Notes: generated by a model not told the origin, from the sequence alone. DNA of 12,500 nt from Neocallimastix lanati (nom. inval.) (GCA_016946835.1 JACVTC010000005.1:2120001-2132500), one strand, 5' to 3'. Numbered from the stretch's first letter, positions 1 through 7,310 are shown. Made by a program: numbers and translations.

Positions 1-279
1 AAAAAAAAAAATTACATATATATATATCTCTAATATAACTTTTTTCTTTTCTTTTTTTCATTTTTTTTTTTTTATTATTACTAAAATAAATAAAAAAAAA
101 AAAAATAAAAAATAAAAATAAAAATAAAAAAATAAAAAAATAAAAATAAAAATAAAAATAAATGAAATAAAAAAAAATAAAATAAACTAATAAATATATA
201 AGGAAAAAAAATTATGAAATTATAAGTAATTTAATACTATTTTAAGGTGTAATATTAAAAAAAAAAAAAAAAAATTACA
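1..279. other. AT-rich upstream region of the discoidin-domain gene
   Basis: This stretch is almost entirely A and T, with A-runs and AAAAT-type repeats around 90-180. I see no gene in it. It should hold the promoter and 5' leader of the gene starting at 280. A short upstream reading frame, ATG AAA TTA TAA, lies at 214-225. Whether it is transcribed depends on where transcription starts, which the sequence does not show. Confidence 0.6.
195..202 (+). promoter_or_regulatory. Candidate TATA box (TATATAAG)
   Basis: TATATAAG matches the TATAWAWR consensus and lies 78 bases before the ATG at 280, a normal distance for a fungal promoter. It is followed by GG, which makes it stand out slightly from the surrounding A/T. 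In DNA this AT-rich such matches arise by chance, so this is only a candidate. Confidence 0.25.
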
Positions 280-1875
280 ATGAATATTATTACATTATTT
301 TTATTATCACTTAATTGTTTATTTGCATCGGCCTTTACAAATTTAGCCTCAGGAAAAACGGCAACCTCTTCGAGTGTTGAAGCCGGTACTGATCGTGTTG
401 CTTCTAATGCAATTGATGGTAATAGAATGACAAGATGGGCAAGTGAAGAAGAGAAAAAAAATCCTGAATGGATAAAAGTGGATCTTGGAAGTGTAATGAA
501 AGTAAATAAAGTTATTATTTTGTGGGAAAAAGCTTTTGCAAAAGAATTTCAGATTGAAGTTTCTACAGATGATTTTGCTTATGAAACCGTATTAAATTTT
601 ATAAATCAAAAAGAGGTGATATTAAAGGAAGATCTTGATAATGAAGAAGATTTTATTCAAACTACACATGAGTTTGCCCCAAAAGATGCTAGATATGTTA
701 GAATTTATTGTACCAAGAAAGGAACATTATACGGGTATTCAATATACGAGTTGGAAATATATAATACAAGCAAAGAGACAATCGTAATTAACGAAAAAAG
801 TAAAAGTGATAATAATAGTAGTAGTAGAATTATTGAAAATAATAACAATAATAAAAATAAAGATAATAAAAATAATAATGATAATAATGATAATAAGGGA
901 ATAAAATATATTATTATAGGAGGTTTATTACTTTTCTGTTTAATAATAGTATTATTATTAGCTGTTGTATTTAAGAGAAAAGGTAAAAAGGACAGTAGTG
1001 ATAATTCTGATATTATTATTCCAGCTTCTCTCAATAAAGATAATGGAAAAGATAACTCAGTAATAGTTCAAAATCGAAGTCAAAATCAAATTCAAGATCA
1101 GGAGCAGGAGCAGGAGCAGAATCAAATCCAAAGTCAAAGTTTAACTCAAACTCAAAATCCAGATCAAACTCAAAACCCAGATCAAACTCAAAATCCAAAT
1201 CAAATTCAAAATCCAAATCAAATTCAAAATCCAAATCAAACTCAAATTCTAAATCAAAGCGATGTTGTAAATTATACTAGCATGAATACTCTTAATAATA
1301 TCCAGTCCTATAATTATCAAGATCCTATGATTTATATTCCAAATGGTTATATGAATACAATTGATAGAAATTATTACAACAGTAATAATAATATCAATGA
1401 TATTAATAATTTAAGTATAAATGATATCGGTTCTCCTCAAAACAATTATCGAGAATCCTTAATTAGCCCACAGAATTATTATTATGAAATGCCTCAAAAT
1501 ATAATTATTCCTCAAAGTAATTATAATGGATATTACATATATCAAAATGGTAATATCCCTACAAATGTGAATATGACTCAGCCAATGTCTCCTGCTTTAA
1601 GTGAAAATCAATACAATATTCAAGGTCCAATTGGTGTTATCCCAATAAATGTGAATATGACTCAGTCAATGTCTCCTATTATAAGTGAAAACCCAACTAA
1701 TGTTAATGATAATAGACAATTAAGTAATTTTGTTTCAAATAATGAAAATACAACTAATGAAAATATAGGAGTAAGCGGTCATAACGAAAGAGCATTCAAT
1801 AAAGCAATGGAAGCTGAAAGTGAAAGTGTTCGTAATGGTGAAGATGACAGACCTCCAGAATATACCCCAAATTAA
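280..1875 (+). CDS. Single-pass membrane protein with extracellular F5/8 type C (discoidin/CBM32-like) domain and Gln/Asn-rich cytosolic tail
   Basis: 531 residues. Residues 1-18 form a signal peptide (MNIITLFLLSLNCLFASA, with an A-S-A cleavage site). Residues about 20-162 form an F5/8 type C domain: NLASGKTATSSS at the start, AIDGN..TRWAS, PEWIKVDLG, RYVRI and YSIYELEIY at the end are hallmark segments of the CBM32-like branch. That family binds galactose-type or other glycans; the ligand here cannot be read. N162-T-S and N178/N179 are N-glycosylation sequons. An Asn/Lys/Asp-rich stalk (about 165-206) leads to one membrane helix (about 210-231), followed by KRKGKK, so the C-terminus should be cytosolic. 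The tail is Gln/Asn-rich, with six 6-residue repeats (291-326), a duplicated NVNMTQ-x-MSP segment (429-443 and 457-471) and a near-terminal PPEY (525-528), a WW-domain ligand of the type bound by Nedd4/Rsp5 ubiquitin ligases. The start codon is the first in frame and directly precedes the signal peptide; its context is ACAATGA. No intron is needed. Likely role, inferred: surface glycan receptor or adhesin. The exact family member is not recognised. Confidence 0.93.
   Translation: MNIITLFLLSLNCLFASAFTNLASGKTATSSSVEAGTDRVASNAIDGNRMTRWASEEEKKNPEWIKVDLGSVMKVNKVIILWEKAFAKEFQIEVSTDDFAYETVLNFINQKEVILKEDLDNEEDFIQTTHEFAPKDARYVRIYCTKKGTLYGYSIYELEIYNTSKETIVINEKSKSDNNSSSRIIENNNNNKNKDNKNNNDNNDNKGIKYIIIGGLLLFCLIIVLLLAVVFKRKGKKDSSDNSDIIIPASLNKDNGKDNSVIVQNRSQNQIQDQEQEQEQNQIQSQSLTQTQNPDQTQNPDQTQNPNQIQNPNQIQNPNQTQILNQSDVVNYTSMNTLNNIQSYNYQDPMIYIPNGYMNTIDRNYYNSNNNINDINNLSINDIGSPQNNYRESLISPQNYYYEMPQNIIIPQSNYNGYYIYQNGNIPTNVNMTQPMSPALSENQYNIQGPIGVIPINVNMTQSMSPIISENPTNVNDNRQLSNFVSNNENTTNENIGVSGHNERAFNKAMEAESESVRNGEDDRPPEYTPN
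1150..1257 (+). repeat. Six in-frame 18-bp tandem units in the discoidin-domain gene
   Basis: Six consecutive 18-base units (1150-1167, 1168-1185, 1186-1203, 1204-1221, 1222-1239, 1240-1257) of the form AYTCAAAAYCCARATCAA encode (T/I)QNP(D/N)Q repeats, residues 291-326. Units 4 and 5 are identical and the last has diverged (TQILNQ). The array starts exactly on a codon boundary, so unit loss or gain keeps the frame. This is the kind of array that varies in length between alleles. Confidence 0.9.
1561..1692 (+). repeat. 84-bp-spaced duplication inside the discoidin-domain gene
   Basis: The segments at 1561-1608 and 1645-1692 share an 18-base identical core (AATGTGAATATGACTCAG) and near identity beyond it. 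They encode NVNMTQPMSPALSEN and NVNMTQSMSPIISEN. The spacing of 84 bases (28 codons) keeps the frame. It is a partial duplication within the cytosolic tail, and the conserved MSP core could be a proline-directed phosphorylation site. Confidence 0.8.
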
Positions 1876-1980
1876 GTAAATATATATTTTTATAAAAGAA
1901 GGAAAACAAACAAACAAACAAAAAAATTAAAAAAAAAAAAAATAAATAAAATAAAAATAAAAAAAAATTAAACTTTTTAC

Positions 1981-1981
<1 letters not shown>

Positions 1982-2024
<43 letters not shown>
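1982..2024. repeat. 43-base poly-T tract
   Basis: An uninterrupted run of 43 T. It lies about 110 bases after the stop codon of the discoidin-domain gene, and its length may be subject to assembly error. It could be the reverse-complement A-tail of an old retroposed sequence, but nothing recognisable adjoins it. Confidence 0.9.
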
Positions 2025-2031
<7 letters not shown>

Positions 2032-2173
2032 AATTTTATTAATATATATATATTTGTTTGTTTGATCATATATAAAAATATTATCGTATTTTTAATATGA
2101 TAATTGAAACATTAGTTATAATTTTTTTTTTTTTTTTGAATTATATAAATAGTAGTAATAATAATAACAACAA

Positions 2174-2206
<33 letters not shown>

Positions 2207-2275
2207 TTTTTATTCTTGTATATTATTAATAAAATTTATATCTTAAATTTTTAAACTTTTTTTTTTTAAAAAAAG

Positions 2276-2330
2276 ACCTATTACAAATAAATCAATTTTA
2301 TTATAAATTGGTTTATACATACAAATAGGT
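2276..2330 (+). repeat. Nested hairpin followed by a 25-T run
   Basis: The outer arms ACCTATT (2276-2282) and AATAGGT (2324-2330) are perfect complements. The inner arms ATAAATCAATTT (2287-2298) and AAATTGGTTTAT (2305-2316) pair over 12 positions, with one pair being U-G (2292 with 2311) if transcribed from the + strand. The loop is TATTAT. Flanking A7 (2268-2274) and the T-run (2330-2354) can extend the stem past a one-base bulge. The function is unknown; it could be a small foldback element or an RNA hairpin. Confidence 0.6.
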
Positions 2331-2431
2331 TTTTTTTTTTTTTTTTTTTTTTTTATTATTAATTTTATATTTTTTTTTCTATTTTTTTTTTTTTTCCTCA
2401 TTTTGATATTATAATATCTTAGAGAAAGAAA

Positions 2432-2464
<33 letters not shown>

Positions 2465-2970
2465 AAATTTAAAAAATTTAGGTTAATAATTTTATCATTA
2501 ATTATTATTGATAAAATAATAATAAATAATAAATATAAATATAAATATAAATATAAATAATAATTAATATGAAAAATAAAAATAAAATAACATAATAAAA
2601 AAAAAAAAAAAGTTAATAATAAATAAATATTTTAATATATATATATATAACTATATATATAATTAAAAAACTGAATAAATAATCAAGTAAATAGATGAAC
2701 TAATTATAATAATAATAATAATAGTCAATAATATTATAAATAATTATTATAAAAAAAAATATATATATTTATATATCTAAAAAAAGTAATACTAATTAAT
2801 AATATATATTAATCCATCATAGAATAATAATTGGTAGATGTAGATTATCTATTTTATTAGTCATTAAAAAAAAAAAAAAAAATTAATAAAGGAATAGATT
2901 TAACAAATATTGAATTTAAAATTTGAAAAACTATTTTTATTTTATAATTTAATAAAAAAAAAAAAAAAAA

Positions 2971-3050
2971 CAAATAAAAAAAACAAATAAAAAAACAAAT
3001 AAAAAAACAAATAAAAAAACAAATAAAAAAACAAATAAAAAAACAAAAAA
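2971..3050. repeat. 12-bp tandem array (CAAATAAAAAAA)
   Basis: C residues recur at 2971, 2984, 2996, 3008, 3020, 3032 and 3044, giving one 13-base and then five 12-base units of CAAATAAAAAAA. The last unit decays into A. It is a minisatellite of no evident function and abuts the hairpin at 3054. Confidence 0.85.
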
Positions 3051-3053
3051 AAG

Positions 3054-3080
3054 TTTCATTTCGCTTTAAATTAAATGAAA
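3054..3080. repeat. 8-bp perfect hairpin
   Basis: TTTCATTT (3054-3061) and AAATGAAA (3073-3080) are perfect complements around an 11-base loop, CGCTTTAAATT. It starts immediately after the 12-bp array. The arms contain C and G and the loop holds a CG, which is unusual in this background. No function is apparent. Confidence 0.5.
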
Positions 3081-3277
3081 TAGTATTAAAAAAAAAAAAG
3101 TAATATCTTCCATTATTTTATTTATATGATTAAAAAAATAAATAAATAAATAAATAAAAATAAAATAAAAAAAAATAAAAAAATAAAAAAATTGAAAAAA
3201 AAAAAAATAAAATAAAATAAAAAAAATAAAAAAATGAAAAAAAAAAAAATAAAAAAATAAAAAAATAAAAAAAAATG

Positions 3278-3310
<33 letters not shown>

Positions 3311-3466
3311 AAAAAAAATAAAAAAAAAATAAATAAACTTATTTATTTTTAAAATGGATTAGTTTAACTATATATTCTTCAGTTTTACAAGAGGAAGAGT
3401 GATTTTTATTTTATTTTTATTTTTATTTTTATTTTTATTTTTATATATATATATATTTTTTTATTA

Positions 3467-3499
<33 letters not shown>

Positions 3500-3634
3500 G
3501 AAGAAACTCAATGATTTTTTTTTTTTTTATATTTAATTTTAATTTGACAAGTAATATAAAGGGATTGTACCTATAAAAGAATTTTTAAAGTTAACATTAC
3601 CAAAAAAAATTCCAATTAAAAATATATATTTACT

Positions 3635-3819
3635 AATTAAATATAATCAAAGAATGAAAAAATAATGAAATTATAGTTAATTAATTAATAAATAACCAAA
3701 TAAATAATAAATAAATATATATATATGAATAAATAAAAATAAATAAATAAATAGAAATATATAAATAAATAGAAATAAATAAATAAAATTAAATATAATC
3801 AAAGAATAAAAAGTAATGA
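3635..3819. repeat. Direct repeat pair, 152 bp apart
   Basis: AATTAAATATAATCAAAGAA followed by T occurs at 3635-3655 and again at 3787-3807. The similarity continues through the next dozen bases (GAAAAAATAATGA against AAAAAGTAATGA). Twenty-one identical bases including C and G are more than this AT background would give by chance, so this is a local duplication. The DNA between is AAAT-type simple sequence. Confidence 0.6.
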
Positions 3820-4039
3820 TGTTGCATTTCGTAATAATGTTTATAAATTGTGGTGCTATATTTAATTATTTAATTAAAAAAAAAATATTTAAATATTTAA
3901 TTAAAATTTTTTTTATTATAAATGGAAGAATATATAAATATTGAAATAAGGGAAACTAATTGAGGAAAAGAGCAAATCATTATTAACAAAAAATATAAAA
4001 TTAATTTTTCATTTATAATAAAAAAAAAAAATTAATTCT

Positions 4040-4448
4040 AAAGTATATGGATATGAATATACCGAATATAAAATTTTAAATTAATATAAATCTTTCATGA
4101 TTTTAAACGATAAGAAGAAAATTCTACAATATGAAGGTTTACTTAATCATCTTGAAAAAAGAATCTGACACATCTATATCAATGGTAAAACATAAATTTA
4201 AAGATGAAATTAAAAAAAGTTCAATTCTTTTACCTATACTTATATTTAATGAAGTTTCATAAGAAATGGAATTAATATGCCCTTAATATAAAACAAAATA
4301 AATCCAAAATAAAAAAAAAAAAATATGAATAAACAACTACCTATCTGATGTAACAGAGTATCTTGTCAATGGAAGACCTAGAAATGATATCGTTGAATTA
4401 TGGTGTAAATGTTTAGTTAATTTAAATAATACAAATACTAATTTGTAA
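4040..4448 (+). pseudogene. Decayed coding relic, possibly of a FLYWCH/MULE-type transposon protein
   Basis: Protein-like stretches appear in shifting frames: KVYGYEYTEYKILN then YKSFMILNDKKKILQYEG and NHLEKRI (about 4040-4170), next a frame change to SDTSISMVKHKFKDEIKKSS and IFNEVS-stop-EMELICP (about 4170-4285), then NKQLP, a shift, and DVTEYLVNGRPRNDIVELW ending in TAA (about 4327-4448). At least three stops and two frameshifts make it dead. The order H-x-H-like segment, K-rich helix, FNEVS, ICP.YKT and NKQLP..DVT resembles the region between a FLYWCH zinc finger and a MULE transposase domain as I recall it from expanded fungal families. That assignment is weak; the catalytic DDE part is not visible. 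The SINE-like element begins about 30 bases downstream. Confidence 0.4.
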
Positions 4449-4478
4449 TAAATGATAGAATAATGATCAAATGAAAAA

Positions 4479-4848
4479 AAATTTTTTTCTTTTTTTATTA
4501 TTTCCGTTGTATACCACCCTTTGGTTTCAGCCGCTCCCCTCAGGGCCAATGGGAATATTTGTGTAGTTACACACACTTCCCTTTTTATAAAGGCAGAATT
4601 GTCCCTACTAGACGACCTTATTGAGTGTTTCTGCATTGGCGCTCTGACATGCATATTATTGCTAAGAATTTTGCTAGTACTACTTTTCCGAGTGCTTCTC
4701 CAATTTGTAATTTCCCCCCTTTGAAGCGAGACCAATATAGCCTAACCCATATAATTTAGTACTAGCTTCCTGGAAAAATGGTCATAGGACGGGTTTGAAC
4801 CAGGAGCCTTAGGTAACTAACCACTAGGATAGAACCTGGTTCGACTCC
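4479..4848 (-). mobile_element. SINE-like retroposon with tRNA-derived head and A-rich tail
   Basis: A roughly 370-base island of much higher GC sits in A/T desert with sharp edges. Read on the minus strand it starts at 4848 and has a tRNA-like head with an A box (TATCCTAGTGG, 4831-4821) and a B box (GGTTCAAACCC, 4801-4791). An unrelated body follows, ending ...GGTATACAACGGAAATAATAA and then an A-rich tail (about 4504-4481). AATGAAAAA flanks both ends. Head, body, A-rich tail and flanking duplication are the standard layout of a tRNA-derived SINE mobilised by a LINE. The frame open on the minus strand through the body (4735 to 4337) runs out into the antisense of the neighbouring relic, so it is not a gene. 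An internal TTTTT after the head (minus strand, 4778-4774) would hinder full-length Pol III transcription of this copy. Alternative: a tRNA pseudogene next to an unrelated repeat. Confidence 0.65.
4774..4848 (-). promoter_or_regulatory. tRNA-like head with internal Pol III promoter (A and B boxes)
   Basis: On the minus strand, TATCCTAGTGGTTAG resembles the D-arm/A-box of tRNA-Glu or tRNA-Asp, and GGTTCAAACCC matches the B box GGTTCGANTCC at most positions. The two boxes start 30 bases apart, about 13 less than in a tRNA, so the anticodon region is shortened and no tRNA can form. CCTGGTTC and GAACCAGG (minus strand at 4804-4797 and 4842-4835) are perfect complements that enclose the A box. The + strand also carries a B-box consensus match, GGTTCGACTCC (4838-4848). 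A TTTTT at 4778-4774 could end a transcript of roughly 70 bases. Confidence 0.55.
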
Positions 4849-5328
4849 AATGAAAAAGATTAACTGAATTCTGATGAAAAATGAAACAATAAAATCAAAT
4901 ATTATAATAAAATTTATTTAAAAATTAAATTTTAACCTTAAATAAGATTAAATTATCTGAACCTTAAATAATTCTGCTTTAATAAAATTAAAATTAAAAA
5001 TCAATCATGATCTTCTAGAAAAATTGTGTTTCTAGAAAAAAGAAAAATATTATAATAACTTTAAAAGATAACTTTTAATAATCTTGTTTTTATCAACGAT
5101 ATAATTTCTTTATTTTCTTTATTGTTATTCTTTTATTTCTTTATTATTCCTTTATTTCTATAATAAAATATAATTATTATTTTATTTTTTTTAATATAAT
5201 ATATTTATTCTTTTATTTCTTTAAATATAAAAAAATATTTATTTTTTTATTTCTTTTCTTACTAAAATTATAAATACCTTAAATTCGTGTAAAAATATAA
5301 ATACTTGTAAATATTTCTTTAATTATTC

Positions 5329-5377
5329 TTGGTTGTTATTAAATTATTAAATTAATAAAATAATAAATAATAACCAA
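5329..5377. repeat. 12-bp inverted repeat
   Basis: TTGGTTGTTATT (5329-5340) pairs with AATAATAACCAA (5366-5377) at 11 of 12 positions across a 25-base A/T loop. The GG/CC pairs make it stand out. It is probably a small foldback relic, with no known function. Confidence 0.45.
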
Positions 5378-5870
5378 AATAAATAAATTAAATAAATTAG
5401 ATAATTATTAATAATAAAAATTAATAAAGATAAATAATAATTAATTTACATTATAATTAAATAAAAAAATAAAATGAAATAGTTTAATAAAATTATAGAT
5501 TTTAGCTATAATTTAGAATAGTTTAGTAATATTAGAATAGATTAATAGTAAAAATAATTTATTCTTTAAAATTATTATTAATAATCAATAAAAACTTATT
5601 TTATATAAAATTATTATAAATAAAGTTAATAATAAAAATCTAATAGTAAAAATTTAATAAAATATGAATTGATAATTCATTTAGTGTATAATTAAATAAT
5701 TATTAATTTAGTTAATAAAAATAATTTATAATTATTAGAATAGTTATTAAACTAGGAAATAATAATAAATAATAATAAATAATAATAAAAAGTAATAAAT
5801 AATAACGAATAATAAGTAATAATAAATAATCATAGATAATAATTAATAAATAATAAGGTATAAAATACTT

Positions 5871-5932
5871 TTGATAAGCAATTACCACTTTTAGGATATT
5901 TCTAAATTAAGGTAATTGTTACATTTTATCAA
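5871..5932. repeat. Two-part inverted repeat
   Basis: The inner arms CAATTACC (5879-5886) and GGTAATTG (5911-5918) are perfect, and so are the outer arms TTGATAA (5871-5877) and TTATCAA (5926-5932). They are joined by a one-base and a seven-base internal loop. The apical loop is 24 bases. The nested order and the C/G pairs argue against chance. It could be a structured RNA or a relic of a foldback element. Confidence 0.5.
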
Positions 5933-6108
5933 TTCTGTCATAATTATAGTTTTTTTAATTTTTCATAAACGAAAAAGAAACAATGATTAAGAGTGATGAA
6001 TCATATAAAAAGTCACATCTATGGAACTGAAAAGAATATTTGTAGCAATTTATATATATAATAAAGGATTATTTTTTTAATATATGTTTACATTTTTTAA
6101 ACATCCTA

Positions 6109-6315
6109 ATATAAAATATAAATATTTAGAATAAATATAAATAAAATAAAATATAATAAACTTATATATATAAAATATAATAAATATTTAAATATAAAAT
6201 ATAATTATAAATATAATAAATATATTAATATAAAATATAAATATAAAATATAAAATAAAATATAATAAATATATAAATATAAAATATAATTATAAATAAA
6301 ATATAATTATAAAGT
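6109..6315. repeat. Degenerate AAATATAAT-type tandem region
   Basis: Words such as AAATATAAAATATAATTATA recur (around 6190 and 6275) among shorter ATAAAATATAATAAATAT units. It is a decayed minisatellite with no coding potential. Confidence 0.6.
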
Positions 6316-6348
6316 TAATATAAAGATAAGTAAAGACAAGTATAGGAA

Positions 6349-6350
<2 letters not shown>

Positions 6351-6417
<67 letters not shown>

Positions 6418-6420
6418 ATA
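6351..6420. repeat. (AAAT)n microsatellite, about 17 copies
   Basis: A nearly perfect run of the tetranucleotide AAAT. In three frames it reads as open or stop-rich simple repeat; none is a gene. Confidence 0.9.
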
Positions 6421-6738
6421 TATTAATATATATAAATAATTTTAAATTTTTTTTTTTATTAATAAATAAAATTTTCTGTCTGTTTGATAAAGTATATTTT
6501 TAAGTTTAATTTCTAAAAGATTAACAAAAAAAAAAAAAAAAAAGAAAATAATAAATATTTTATTCATTATAGTTCAATATTTATTATGATTAATAGCGGC
6601 TCTTTTTTTATTATTCTATTTTTTTTTCTATTTATAAATTTTTAAATTTAAACATCATAATATTAATATAGAAAAAAAGAAAAAGTTTTTTTGATACAAA
6701 AAAAAAAAAAAAAAATAATAATAATAATAATAAACAAA

Positions 6739-6893
<155 letters not shown>

Positions 6894-7000
6894 AAATAAA
6901 AATTCAAAAAATAAAAAAATTATAAATTTTTTAAAAATTATTTCAATAATAATATTAACCAAAATTTATATATAAATATATATATATATATTTTTAGACT

Positions 7001-7244
7001 TGAATTAACGGAGAGGGGAGGACAGTAGGACCTCCAGTCTCTCTCTTAAACGTATCAGACACTCATTGGTTTTTTTACTATATTGTTTCGGCGTTGACGA
7101 GAACCTTTCTCTATGTAAGACTAATATAAAATGACATTCTATATACACCGTTTTATATGATGGACTTTTTTTTTTTTTTTTCAGTGTTCCCTTGAACTAT
7201 TATCAAGGGAGGGACAACCACATTAATCCTTACATTCATATTCA
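7001..7244. mobile_element. Candidate solo LTR or MITE (TG...CA island)
   Basis: A 244-base island much richer in G and C than its flanks. It begins TGAAT and ends ATTCA; with two further bases each side the inverted ends are CTTGAAT (6999-7005) and ATTCAAG (7240-7246). TG...CA ends with a short inverted repeat, a TATAAAA word inside (7125-7131 on +, 7157-7151 on -) and no long gene fit a solo LTR of either orientation. Flanks are AGACT (6996-7000) and AGAGG (7245-7249), so a clear target duplication is lacking. Internal structure includes GGAGG/CCTCC (7017-7021, 7031-7035), ATATAAAA/TTTTATAT (7124-7131, 7151-7158) and TCCCTTGA/TCAAGGGA (7188-7195, 7203-7210). A structured non-coding RNA gene or a decayed exon pair is the alternative. 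Confidence 0.45.
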
Positions 7245-7310
7245 AGAGGTCGATTCAGAAACCTTATGTATGTTAGTTCCAAGTATGTAAAAATTGAGAA
7301 GAATTTTTTA

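Larger units (their letters stand above)
1876..4039. other. Gene-free AT desert
   Basis: No credible coding region is visible on either strand. The stretch is A/T homopolymers, TA runs and simple repeats. It contains the poly-T tract, two hairpins, a 12-bp array and a direct repeat listed separately. The first part, up to about 1980, would be the 3' UTR and polyadenylation zone of the upstream gene: AATAAA-like words occur near 1940, but they are too common here to assign. Confidence 0.6.
4470..4857. repeat. Candidate 9-bp target-site duplication of the SINE-like element
   Basis: AATGAAAAA occurs at 4470-4478 and again at 4849-4857, exactly flanking the GC-richer element at 4479-4848. Just outside, both sides read TC-x before the repeat (TCA and TCC). 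It is low-complexity sequence, so chance is possible, but both copies fall at the composition boundaries. Confidence 0.5.

Noticed and set aside
1031-1234. Minus-strand frame with FEFDLD repeats
   Set aside because: It is the antisense shadow of the 18-bp Gln/Asn repeat in the real gene.
2489-2517. ATTTTATC/GATAAAAT inverted repeat
   Set aside because: The arms are nearly pure A/T with a low-complexity loop; such pairs are expected by chance here.
4521-4724. 67-codon plus-strand frame
   Set aside because: It lies wholly within the SINE-like element, antisense to it; it is a chance frame in higher-GC DNA.
4337-4735. 132-codon minus-strand frame
   Set aside because: It runs through the body and tail of the SINE-like element and then into the antisense of the neighbouring relic. 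It has no domain and its boundaries ignore those of both elements.
4871-4960. CTGATGAA ... CTGA as a possible C/D snoRNA
   Set aside because: Spacing is acceptable but there is no terminal stem or C'/D' pair, and the words are common in AT-rich DNA.
5993-6030. Box C (GTGATGA) and box D (CTGA) of a possible C/D snoRNA
   Set aside because: The boxes are under 40 bases apart and no terminal stem flanks them; this is too short for a C/D snoRNA.
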